A stretch of DNA of 64,000 nt from an uncultured Prevotellaceae bacterium (GTDB taxonomy: Bacteria > Bacteroidota > Bacteroidia > Bacteroidales > Bacteroidaceae). The notes under the pieces were generated by a model. The model was not told where the DNA came from. It did not search any database and saw nothing but the letters and a program-made list of their open reading frames with translations. The position numbers were made by a program, and so were the translations under genes. Numbering within the stretch: position 1 is the first letter of the stretch; every line of letters starts with the position of its first letter. Positions 55,193-63,226 of the stretch are shown here, in pieces. The stretch lies in contig ONOG01000009.1 of assembly GCA_900319385.1 (NCBI GenBank), forward strand, positions 1-64,000, written 5' to 3'.

Positions 55193-55330
55193 AAAGTGAA
55201 AAATAGATCTGAAAACATAAAAAAATCAAACTTCGTGCACGCTTTTTCCACAAAAAGTGCGTACCTTTGCATCCGCTTTGAAGTTTGAAGCTTTAATTTT
55301 TAGTTTTTAACTTTTAATTCTTAATTTTTA
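55188..55330. repeat. 7-base repeat tracts before corA
   Basis: Three AAAAGTG units (55188-55208) run over the addB-like stop; TTTGAAG/CTTTAAT/TTTTAAC units fill 55275-55330. Between them lies a -7 box TACCTTTG (55262-55269, plus strand) for corA. Confidence 0.75.
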
Positions 55331-55335
55331 TATTC

Positions 55336-55442
55336 CATGGACGACTATCCGGCGACAAGCCCTTTGGGCGATAAACAGACGGCGGCCTGAGGTTCTCACA
55401 GCGAAGAAGCCTTTGCCGCAAATTTTCATGTGACTATCCATC
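55336..55442 (+). promoter_or_regulatory. Candidate structured leader (possible metal-sensing RNA) of corA
   Basis: Between the -7 box and corA the transcript can fold as a three-part element: closing helix ATGGA (55337-55341) / TCCAT (55437-55441), a short hairpin GCCC-TTT-GGGC (55359-55369), and a longer arm GCGGC (55382-55386) / GCCGC (55415-55419). GACTATCC occurs twice (55343-55350, 55432-55439). It does not show the M-box, NiCo or fluoride riboswitch core sequences I know. Function inferred from place before an Mg2+ channel gene. Confidence 0.35.
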
Positions 55443-55479
55443 AGCAGTAAAGACTTCTAACACAGAAAGAGAATCTACT

Positions 55480-56406
55480 ATGCGTTCATACTGGAACACC
55501 AAGAATGGAATTGCGCCACTCGAGGAGTGGCAGCCTGGATGCTGGGTGCAGGTGACCTGCCCTGTTGAGGACGACATCCGTTTTCTCACCGACCAGCTCC
55601 ACATGCCCGACTATTTTATTACCGACGTTGCCGATGCCGACGAGCGGGCCCGCTACGACATGGACGAAGGATGGCTCATGATCATCCTCCGCATACCACA
55701 CCTCAAGAGCATCAGTTCACGAGCCCCCTACACCACCATCCCCCTCGGCGTTGTGCTCAAGGGCGACGTCATCGTCACCATCTGCGACCAGGAGGCCCGC
55801 ATGATGATCGACTTCGTGAACCACCAGCAGCGGCGAGCCGAGGGCTTCTCGGATGCCGCCGACCTCGTGTTCCGCCTCTTCCTCTCCGCCTCGGTCTGGT
55901 ATCTGAAGTACCTCAAGCAAGTGAGTGGACTCATCGAGAAGGCAAAGCGAAACCTCAACGAGCATATCGACAACCAGGACCTCGTCAACCTCTCTCGCCT
56001 GCAAGACTCACTCACCTACTTCGCCACCTCCATCCGAGGCAACGAAAACCTGCTCTCCAAACTGAAGTTCCGCCTGCCAGTCGATGAACTTGACGCCGAA
56101 CTCATTGAGGACGTGAACATCGAGATGCAGCAGGCGCGAGAAACGACGAGCATCTACTCCAACATTCTCGATTCGACGATGGACACCTACGCCAACGTCA
56201 TCAACAACAACATGAACCGCGTGATGCGTCTGCTCACGTCGCTCAACATGATCATTATGTTCCCCACGCTCATCGCCTCGCTCTTCGGCATGAACCTCAT
56301 CAACGGTATGGAAAATTGGCGCTGGGGTTTCGTCATCGCCATCGTGCTGAGTGTGCTGAGCACCTTTGCAGCCTTGTGGTGGTTCCGCAGGAATAAGTGG
56401 CTATAG
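55480..56406 (+). CDS. corA: Magnesium/cobalt transporter CorA
   Basis: 308 residues. Cytoplasmic alpha/beta and helical funnel domain, a long stalk helix (about 185-240), and two C-terminal membrane spans with the channel signature FGMNLINGMEN (GMN) between them, ending in the basic RRNKWL. Forms a pentameric Mg2+ channel. Monocistronic with a 204-base leader that looks structured. Confidence 0.95.
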   Translation: MRSYWNTKNGIAPLEEWQPGCWVQVTCPVEDDIRFLTDQLHMPDYFITDVADADERARYDMDEGWLMIILRIPHLKSISSRAPYTTIPLGVVLKGDVIVTICDQEARMMIDFVNHQQRRAEGFSDAADLVFRLFLSASVWYLKYLKQVSGLIEKAKRNLNEHIDNQDLVNLSRLQDSLTYFATSIRGNENLLSKLKFRLPVDELDAELIEDVNIEMQQARETTSIYSNILDSTMDTYANVINNNMNRVMRLLTSLNMIIMFPTLIASLFGMNLINGMENWRWGFVIAIVLSVLSTFAALWWFRRNKWL

Positions 56407-56413
56407 GTTATAG

Positions 56414-56515
56414 AATGAAAGATTTTACGACCTGCAGGGTCGTCGCGTGGACTCCCATGTCCTGCCTCCAGGCATCTATATCACCCGCAGCGGCCGAAAG
56501 TTGCTCATCCGCTAA
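56414..56515 (+). pseudogene. Orphan C-terminal sorting-tail fragment of a secreted protein
   Basis: In the frame that reads FYDLQGRRVDSHVLPPGIYI then TRSGRKLLIR and stop, these bases code a perfect Prevotella-type secretion tail (compare YNLQGQR...KVMVK at the end of the GLUG protein). A stop at 56411-56413 closes the frame upstream and there is no start or domain before it. It is the last remnant of a deleted secreted-protein gene. Confidence 0.75.
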
Positions 56516-56626
56516 GACAGCCCTCTTCGTTTTCCACTCCTCAGGATGGAAATCGGGTGGAAAATCAGTGCCTAACAAATTGAAACACAACGAAGAATGG
56601 TGGAAACGACGTTTTCCACCATTTTT

Positions 56627-56658
56627 TTTGCACCTGCACCGAAAAGGCCGTAACTTTG
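56627..56658 (+). promoter_or_regulatory. Promoter of the membrane-anchored regulator gene
   Basis: TTTG (56627-56630), 20-base spacer, TAACTTTG (56651-56658), 27 bases before the ATG. Confidence 0.85.
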
Positions 56659-56684
56659 CAGCAGAAATCAAAACTCACTGCCAC

Positions 56685-58334
56685 ATGAAGACCATCAGAA
56701 CATGGTTCATCCTGCTCACAGCCGTCACCCTCGCTGCCTGCGAGAGCCGCCAGACGCGTCTGCTGGAGCAGGCCGAACGCCTCGCACTCGCCCACCCCGA
56801 CAGTGCCGAACTGCTGATCAACCAGGTCGATACCGCCTCGCTCGACGAGGGGCAGACGGCCTTGCACACCCTCGTGCGTGCACTCATTCTCGAAGAACGC
56901 TGGCAACGCGCCACCCTCGATTCGCTCCCCTGCCTCATCGCCGACAGCGCCGTGTGGGAGTTTCGCCGCTCCACGACTTACGCTTCCTCCTACGACGAGT
57001 TCGTGAAGAGCCACGGCGCGTGGATGAACGATTCTCTTCTCATGCGCGCGTACCGATATTATAATGAACAGAGTCTGGGCGGCACAGGCGACGACCCTGA
57101 AGCCCTGGGACGCTTCGGACGCATCTGCTACGCCCTACATCATCACTTCCAACACGACGATGCCGAGCTGCCTACCGACAAACTCTTCCATCTGGCCACG
57201 CATTGTCTCGACCGTGTCGGCGACCATGAGGCAGCTTGTCGTGCCTACCTCTGCTTCGGGCAGGATTTTCAGCACGCCCATCTCCACCAATACACCGAGC
57301 AGCACTGGTGTTTCCGTCGCGCCTTCGAACACCTTCGTCAGCGTCCCGACCAGCCTCAGTGGCTTCTTACGCTGCTCAACGACTACGGTCGTATCACCCT
57401 GCAAAAGTCGCCCTACGACCTGCGGAGCTTTCCAACGCTTGTCCGCGCCTGCCAGATGGCTGCCGAGGGGGTACGGAAAGGACATATTTCCGATGCTGAC
57501 TATCAGGCCATTTTCCAGTGTCTCGACAGCATCTGGAGCCTGCCTTACGAGAAATTCAAGGTAGGGCCGCGTTATGAGGCATCTGCCCACGGTAGTCCGG
57601 GAAAGGGCGTCGTATATACCTGCAACGCAGGTGTTCCCATCGATATGTACGAAGAGGCCCGCCAGACGGCCATGTCGGGCGACTGGCAAGGTCACGACTT
57701 CGAGACGCAGGACTTCGAATGGGACTGGCAGCATACAGAGCAGCAACTCATCAGCGACACCAACACCCACCTCTCCGCCGGCTACGTGATGAAGGCAGCA
57801 CAGCTGCAGAGCCGCCTGCTCACGGCCCTCATCCTGATTCTCGTCCTCGCCGTCGCCGTGCTCACACTGGGGTTCTGGCTGTGGCGCAACCGCTGGCAGC
57901 AGCGTCGCGAGGCTGAAGAAACCCGCCACCGCCTCGAAGCCGAGCAACTGGCCACGCAGCTCCGGCAGAAGGACACGATGATTGCCACGCTGCGGGGCCA
58001 CATCATCGACAAGAGCGAAATACTGGAGCGGCTGCAACCCACCGAGGGCCGGCGCACCGTGATCAACGCCCGCAACTGGCGCGAAATCGAGATGACGCTC
58101 AACACGGCCGACGACGACTTTGTCAGCCGGCTGCGGGCTGCCCATCCCGAATTCTCGGAAGAGGACTTCCGACTGTGCATGCTGACCCGCCTGCGACTGT
58201 CGAACCAGGCCCTCGCAGCCATCTATCTCATCACCGTCAGTGCGGTGCAGCACCGCAAGCAGAAGCTCAAGCGCGAAGGCTTCGGCTGCACCGACTCCAC
58301 GGTCACACTCGACCAAATCGTCCTGCAGTTCTGA
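56685..58334 (+). CDS. Lipoprotein-type membrane-anchored transcriptional regulator with C-terminal HTH
   Basis: 549 residues. MKTIRTWFILLTAVTLAAC is a lipoprotein or plain signal sequence; a helical, TPR-like sensor region follows in the periplasm; a membrane span at about 378-400 (LLTALILILVLAVAVLTLGFW); a coiled stretch; then a cytoplasmic LuxR-like helix-turn-helix (FSEEDFRLCMLTRLRLSNQALAAIY... VQHRKQKLKREG, about 485-525). Many Prevotella and Bacteroides genomes carry such one-component regulators. The ATG at 56685 is supported by the promoter; longer upstream reading crosses the pseudogene remnant. Signal and targets unknown; the adjacent TonB-type gene is a candidate target. Confidence 0.8.
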   Translation: MKTIRTWFILLTAVTLAACESRQTRLLEQAERLALAHPDSAELLINQVDTASLDEGQTALHTLVRALILEERWQRATLDSLPCLIADSAVWEFRRSTTYASSYDEFVKSHGAWMNDSLLMRAYRYYNEQSLGGTGDDPEALGRFGRICYALHHHFQHDDAELPTDKLFHLATHCLDRVGDHEAACRAYLCFGQDFQHAHLHQYTEQHWCFRRAFEHLRQRPDQPQWLLTLLNDYGRITLQKSPYDLRSFPTLVRACQMAAEGVRKGHISDADYQAIFQCLDSIWSLPYEKFKVGPRYEASAHGSPGKGVVYTCNAGVPIDMYEEARQTAMSGDWQGHDFETQDFEWDWQHTEQQLISDTNTHLSAGYVMKAAQLQSRLLTALILILVLAVAVLTLGFWLWRNRWQQRREAEETRHRLEAEQLATQLRQKDTMIATLRGHIIDKSEILERLQPTEGRRTVINARNWREIEMTLNTADDDFVSRLRAAHPEFSEEDFRLCMLTRLRLSNQALAAIYLITVSAVQHRKQKLKREGFGCTDSTVTLDQIVLQF

Positions 58335-58406
58335 CTCAAAACTCACCCTCGGCGCAGAGGAAACTCAAGCATTCTCCCAACTCAATTCACTTCAAGCGTA
58401 GAGTAA

Positions 58407-58497
58407 ACTCAAAATATCATTGATATTTTTAGAAATCTCATTGATATTTCTACAAATTCCATTGATATTTTCAGAAATTTCAATGATATTTTGAGTT
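58407..58497. repeat. Dispersed palindromic element with 21-bp inner repeats, copy 2
   Basis: Ends ACTCAAAATATCATTGA and its complement are perfect 17-bp inverted repeats. Inside are ATTGATATTT-headed units spaced 21 bases. Matches 33338-33420. It lies in the gap before a surface-protein gene, as does the other copy. Confidence 0.85.
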
Positions 58498-58530
58498 TCT
58501 TCCGCACACCAATTCTCTTTCTTTCACACC

Positions 58531-61278
58531 ATGACCAAGTTCATTCTGCGGCACGGACCACTTCGTGTCCTGCTCTTGCTGTGCCTTGTCGGCAGCGCAG
58601 CCCTCACCCGAGCCGACATCATCCGTGGCCGGATCGTCGATAGCGAAACCGGCGAGTACCTACCCTATGCCAACGTGCGGTTCAGCCTCCGCCTCTCCAA
58701 CGCCGCCATCGACACAACCCTGCCCAGCGACTCGCTGGGACGGGTGCAGTTTCATGCCCGTCGCGGCGCGTGGGAGATGGAGGTGAAGTTGCTCGGCTAC
58801 GAAACCCGAAGGCAGCGTGTGATGAGCTTCGGCGACGAACAGACAGACACCATCGACCTCGGCGACATCGCCCTGAGGATGTTGCCCGAAATGCTGAAGA
58901 TGGTCAAGGTCGAAGGACGAGCCCGACGGTTCACGATGCGTGGCGACACCATCGTCTTCCATCCCGAAGCCTTCCACCTCGACGAGAACGCCCGTCTCGA
59001 CGAACTGCTGCGCATGCTGCCTGGCGTCGAGGCCGACGCCGACGGCAGGTTGCGCTGGAACGGCAAGCCCATCCGGCTGACCATGGACGGCGAGGGTCTG
59101 TTCGGCGGCGACGCAATGGTCGGCGGGCTGCCTGCCCGCGCCGTGCAGGACATCAAGGCATACAACAAAGCCTCGGAACTGAGCGAGCGGACGGGGCGCG
59201 ACGACGGCAGGGAGGACATGGTGCTGGACCTCAGCATCAAGCCTGGATTTCTGGACCGCTGGTATGGCGACGCCTCGGCCAGCGTACAGACACCGCGCCA
59301 CTACCTGACGGAACTGACGCTCAGCCGCTTGTCGAAGACCGACCCCGTGCTGATTTTTGCCAACGCCAACAACACCAACACGAGGCGTCGCCGCCAGATG
59401 AACGGCAGCACCAGCATTTGGTCGGGCGGCAACGGACAGGAACAGGGCACCGCAGCGGGCTACGAACACCGCTGGACCCGACAGGCCGGCAAGAAGGACT
59501 TGCTGAGCAAATACAACGTCAGTGGCGGCATCGCACACGACGACCAGTGGCGCACAACGACCACGGAGACGCTGAACTTCCTGCCCCATGCTGCCACCAC
59601 ACAGCAGGCATCGGCCGAGCACACACGCACCCATCAGCTCAACCCATACTTCGACAGCGAATGGCTCTGGCGCAAGGACACGCTCAACACCTTCACCTTC
59701 GAACTGCAGGCCGAGCACACACGTCGCCGCGACCGTGAGCACAGCACCGAAGAGCACGGCGAAGTGAAAGGCTCCTCTCCTTCCCCATACGCTGCTACCT
59801 TGTTGCAGCAGAGCCTCTCGGAAACCACGGGCCACAGCACCACCCTCCGCGCCATCGCGTCGTGGGAACACTACGTGAAAGACGGCGCACTCGGAGCCAG
59901 CGCCGAAATGAACTTTGCCGATGCCGGCAGCGAAAGCTACACCCAGCGCAGGACGACCCATGCCTCGTCCTCAGAAACCCCGTCACTGATGACACAGCAT
60001 GCCTACTTCCCCTCCCGCTCGTTCAAACTCCAGGGTGAGGTCCACTACGAACGCTGGCTGACGAAGCAATGGCTCGTGAAACTCTCCTACTGGCTGAACT
60101 TCGAACGGCAGCGCACTCACCAGGACTTTGAGACGGACGGCACACCCGACGCATCCAACAGCTACCGCAACCGAATACACCTGCTGACGCACGGCCTTCA
60201 CCTGTCGTCAACCCTCAATGTCCGCGCCCTGCAGCTGATGCCGAAGCTGTCGGCACGCTGGATCGACGAACGTCAAGACTACGAGCGCGGCTGGCTCGAC
60301 ACCACTGCCGTGCGTCGCCGACCGCTGCTCAGCCCGTCGTTCACCGCCCGATGGAAGGTCAGCAAGGCCACACAGATGGACATCGGCTACGAGTTTTCCA
60401 CCCAGCAGCCCACCCTGTTCCAAACCCTCGCCTACCGCGACACGACGAATCCGCTCTTCATTACCGAAGGCAACCCGTCGCTGAAGGACAGCCACGCCCA
60501 CCAGCTGGCTTTCAACCACAGCAGCATGTTGGCCAAACAGCAGCTCACGATCAGCAGCTCGGTCAGCTACCGATGGAACGACCGCGAAGAGCGCACCGCC
60601 CTGCGCTACAACTCACTGCGCGGCATCTACACCAGTCGTCCGGTGAATGTGCATGGCAGCCGGTCGCTTTCGTTCCGCCTCAACTACGACCAAAGTTTCG
60701 GGTCGCTGCTGCGACTGAAAAACTCGTTCAGCCTCTCGCTCGAACGCCGCCACGCACTGCTCGTCGCGAATGGCGAAACGTCTCCTCTCTCGGAGGGGGA
60801 CGAGGGGAGGCTTTCCACTCAGTCGGTGTTCCATCCCACCGAACGTCTCACATTCTCGTTCGACAACGGCAAGACGAAGGCATCGCTGTTTGCCGAAATC
60901 GACGCCAGCCGCCACCGGTTCTCCGCCAGTCCCGAGCAGAACACGACGCTGTGGGAGAACAAGTTTGGTGCCTCGGCAGAGTTGCGCCTGGGGCAGTTCG
61001 TCGTCAGCACCCAACTGACCGAGCAGATGTACCACGGCTACACCATCGATGCCATGAACCGCAACCTGCTCGTCTGGAATGCTTCGGTCGCATGGAAGTT
61101 TCTTCGCGGCAAAGCCCGTCTGACACTCGACTTCGACGACATCCTGAATGCGAAGGACAACTACTGGAGTTCGCAATCGGCAAGCCATCAGACGACGATA
61201 TGGACCGACAATCGTCACCACTACGCCGCACTGACCTTCACCTACCATCTCGATGCAAAGGAGAAAAACCACGAATGA
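58531..61278 (+). CDS. TonB-type outer membrane protein with carboxypeptidase-like N-terminal domain
   Basis: 915 residues. Signal peptide (1-28), a CarboxypepD-regulatory-like beta domain (about 30-110, IRGRIVDSETGEYLPYANV), a plug-like region (IVFHPEAFHLDENARLDELLRMLPGVE... QDIKAYNKA) and a large beta-barrel to the C-terminus (HHYAALTFTYHLD). Belongs to the large Bacteroidetes group of TonB-dependent or related barrel proteins; cargo unknown. GC-rich. The tail EKNHE and stop are coded by CACGAATGA repeats; an insert SPLSEGDEG (bases 60780-60812) is CT/GA-rich repeat-derived. Confidence 0.82.
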   Translation: MTKFILRHGPLRVLLLLCLVGSAALTRADIIRGRIVDSETGEYLPYANVRFSLRLSNAAIDTTLPSDSLGRVQFHARRGAWEMEVKLLGYETRRQRVMSFGDEQTDTIDLGDIALRMLPEMLKMVKVEGRARRFTMRGDTIVFHPEAFHLDENARLDELLRMLPGVEADADGRLRWNGKPIRLTMDGEGLFGGDAMVGGLPARAVQDIKAYNKASELSERTGRDDGREDMVLDLSIKPGFLDRWYGDASASVQTPRHYLTELTLSRLSKTDPVLIFANANNTNTRRRRQMNGSTSIWSGGNGQEQGTAAGYEHRWTRQAGKKDLLSKYNVSGGIAHDDQWRTTTTETLNFLPHAATTQQASAEHTRTHQLNPYFDSEWLWRKDTLNTFTFELQAEHTRRRDREHSTEEHGEVKGSSPSPYAATLLQQSLSETTGHSTTLRAIASWEHYVKDGALGASAEMNFADAGSESYTQRRTTHASSSETPSLMTQHAYFPSRSFKLQGEVHYERWLTKQWLVKLSYWLNFERQRTHQDFETDGTPDASNSYRNRIHLLTHGLHLSSTLNVRALQLMPKLSARWIDERQDYERGWLDTTAVRRRPLLSPSFTARWKVSKATQMDIGYEFSTQQPTLFQTLAYRDTTNPLFITEGNPSLKDSHAHQLAFNHSSMLAKQQLTISSSVSYRWNDREERTALRYNSLRGIYTSRPVNVHGSRSLSFRLNYDQSFGSLLRLKNSFSLSLERRHALLVANGETSPLSEGDEGRLSTQSVFHPTERLTFSFDNGKTKASLFAEIDASRHRFSASPEQNTTLWENKFGASAELRLGQFVVSTQLTEQMYHGYTIDAMNRNLLVWNASVAWKFLRGKARLTLDFDDILNAKDNYWSSQSASHQTTIWTDNRHHYAALTFTYHLDAKEKNHE

Positions 61279-61500
61279 CACGAATGACGCGAATGACAAC
61301 TGCTAAGCTTAACCACGAATGACGCGAATGACGCGAATGTTTTGAGTTTGTAAGTTTTTTAGTTTATCGGTTTTTGAGTTTATGATGGCGGACGTCATGT
61401 CCACTCAGAACTCAACAACCCAAAAACTTAAAAACTGACGAACTCAAAAACTAACGAACTCAAAAACTCAAAAACTTAAAACTCAAAAAAACGGAAGCAG
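61266..61500. repeat. CACGAATGA 9-base units and AAAACTC tracts
   Basis: ACGAATGAC-type 9-base units run over the stop codon and on to 61340 (same family as 46722-46866). They are followed by GTTTTTGAG/AACTCAAAAA-type units to 61492 with complementary halves that can pair. Confidence 0.85.
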
Positions 61501-61501
61501 G

Positions 61502-61533
61502 TTTGTTTTTTTGCAAAAGTATGCGTAATTTCG
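61502..61533 (+). promoter_or_regulatory. Promoter of the glycosyltransferase-rpiB operon
   Basis: TTTG (61502-61505), 20-base spacer, TAATTTCG (61526-61533), 20 bases before the ATG. Confidence 0.75.
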
Positions 61534-61553
61534 CAGGCGAATAGGAATGGCGA

Positions 61554-62705
61554 ATGAAAATTCTGCTTTTGGGCGACTACAGCAATGTGCACTGGACGCT
61601 GGCTGAAGGCTTGCGCAGGCTGGGGCACGAAGTCACGGTGGTGAGCGACGGCGACTACTGGAAAGGCTACCGGCGAGACATCTCGCTGCGACGCCGATCG
61701 AGCGGCATCGTCGATACGCTGCGCTACCTGTGGGACTGCATCCGGCTGATGCCACGGCTGCGCGGCTACGACGTCGTGCAACTCATCAACCCGCTGATGC
61801 TCGACCTCAAGCCAGAAAAGATTATGCCCTTTTATCGTTATATAAGGAAACATAACGGGAAACTGTTCATGGGGGCGTTCGGCATGGACTACTACTGGGT
61901 GAAGACCTGTCTCGACTGCACGACCTTCCGCTACTCGGACTTCAACATCGGCAGCCGCAGCCGTGCCGACGAACCGCAGAACCGCCCATTCATCGACGAG
62001 TGGCTCAACGGAGGAAAAGGACGCCTCTGCCAACAGATTGCACTCGACTGCGACGGCATCCCAGCCGGACTCTACGAGTATTTTGCCGTCTATCAGCAGT
62101 GGTTCCCAGGGAAGACACGGTTTATCCCGATGCCCATTGAGTCCCAAGCCTCCCCCCAGGTCATGTCCAAGGAGGGGACTGGAGGAGAGTCTGTCCGCTT
62201 CTTCATCGGCATCCAGCGGGGACGGTCGGTCTATAAAGGTACGGACATCATGCTGCGGGCGTTGGAACGCGTCAAGGCAAAATATCCCTCCCTGTGTGAG
62301 ATTGTCAAAGCCGAGTCGGTGCCGTTCGAAGAATATAAACGGATGATGCAGGGCTGCGACGTGCTGCTCGACCAACTCTACAGCTACACACCTGCCATGA
62401 ATGCCCTGCAGGCCATGGCACAGGGACTGGTCGTCGTCGGAGGCGGTGAACCCGAAAACTACGACATCCTGGACGAGAAAGTGCTGCGTCCCATCATCAA
62501 CGTCCTGCCCGACGAAGAGGACGTGTTCGCCAAACTGGAGCAACTGGTCCTGCACCCCGAGCGTCTGCCCGAACTGAAACGCCAAAGCATCGACTACGTC
62601 CGCCGCCACCACGACTACATGAAAGTGGCACAACAGTATGTTGAATTTTGGAACTCCATGCCAGAACTTAAAAACTCAAATACTCAAAAATTCAAAAACT
62701 CATGA
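61554..62705 (+). CDS. Glycosyltransferase (GT4-like)
   Basis: 383 residues with two Rossmann-like halves. N-terminal MKILLLGDYSNVHWTLAEGLRRLGHEV is the acceptor-side start; the second half has VRFFIGIQRGRSVYKGTDIMLRALERV, CDVLLDQLYSYTPAMNALQAMAQGLVVVGGG-type donor-site features. Substrate unknown. An insert SQASPQVMSKEGTGGES before VRFF is coded by a CT/GA-rich repeat (62147-62190). The C-terminal LKNSNTQKFKNS is coded by 8-base units (62672-62703); the rpiB ATG lies in the last unit. Confidence 0.8.
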   Translation: MKILLLGDYSNVHWTLAEGLRRLGHEVTVVSDGDYWKGYRRDISLRRRSSGIVDTLRYLWDCIRLMPRLRGYDVVQLINPLMLDLKPEKIMPFYRYIRKHNGKLFMGAFGMDYYWVKTCLDCTTFRYSDFNIGSRSRADEPQNRPFIDEWLNGGKGRLCQQIALDCDGIPAGLYEYFAVYQQWFPGKTRFIPMPIESQASPQVMSKEGTGGESVRFFIGIQRGRSVYKGTDIMLRALERVKAKYPSLCEIVKAESVPFEEYKRMMQGCDVLLDQLYSYTPAMNALQAMAQGLVVVGGGEPENYDILDEKVLRPIINVLPDEEDVFAKLEQLVLHPERLPELKRQSIDYVRRHHDYMKVAQQYVEFWNSMPELKNSNTQKFKNS

Positions 62706-63145
62706 ACATCAAGACCATCGGACTGGCCAGCGACCACGCCGCCTTTCCGCTCAAGCAATTTGTGAAACAGTATCTCGACGAGAAAGGAATCCCCTACAAG
62801 GACTATGGTACCTTCACCGAGGAGTCGTGCAACTACGCCACCTACGGCCATCTGCTGGCTGAGGGCATCGAACGCGGCGAAGTATATCCAGGCATTGCCA
62901 TGTGTGGCTCGGGCGAAGGCATCTCCATGACGCTCAACAAACACCAGGGCATCCGTGCCGGCCTGGCTTGGATTCCCGAAATCGCCCACCTCATCCGCCA
63001 GCACAACGACGCCAACGTGCTCGTCATGCCTGGCCGCTTCATCGACAACGATATGGCACGCCGCATCATGGACGAATACCTCGCCACCGACTTCGAAGGC
63101 GGACGTCACCAGCAGCGCATCGACGACATACCGGTGAAAAAATAA
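62702..63145 (+). CDS. rpiB: Ribose-5-phosphate isomerase B
   Basis: 147 residues. ASDHAAFPLKQF (active-site His region), MCGSGEGISMTLNKHQGIRAG (the Cys and the phosphate loop) and VMPGRFIDNDMARRI are the RpiB landmarks. Interconverts ribose-5-phosphate and ribulose-5-phosphate. ATG overlaps the glycosyltransferase stop (ATGA). Confidence 0.95.
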   Translation: MNIKTIGLASDHAAFPLKQFVKQYLDEKGIPYKDYGTFTEESCNYATYGHLLAEGIERGEVYPGIAMCGSGEGISMTLNKHQGIRAGLAWIPEIAHLIRQHNDANVLVMPGRFIDNDMARRIMDEYLATDFEGGRHQQRIDDIPVKK

Positions 63146-63151
63146 ACAGAC

Positions 63152-63192
63152 CCTCCCCCAGTCCCCTCCCTTGTAGGGCGGGGAGTGGTTAC
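63152..63192. repeat. CT/GA-rich repeat, possible terminator of rpiB
   Basis: CCCTCCCCCAGTCCCCTCCC followed by GTAGGGCGGGGAGTGG: arms can pair, but no T-run. Same family as 39118-39163. Confidence 0.6.
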
Positions 63193-63226
63193 ATACGACA
63201 ACTGAATCATTATCACCTATCCCATC

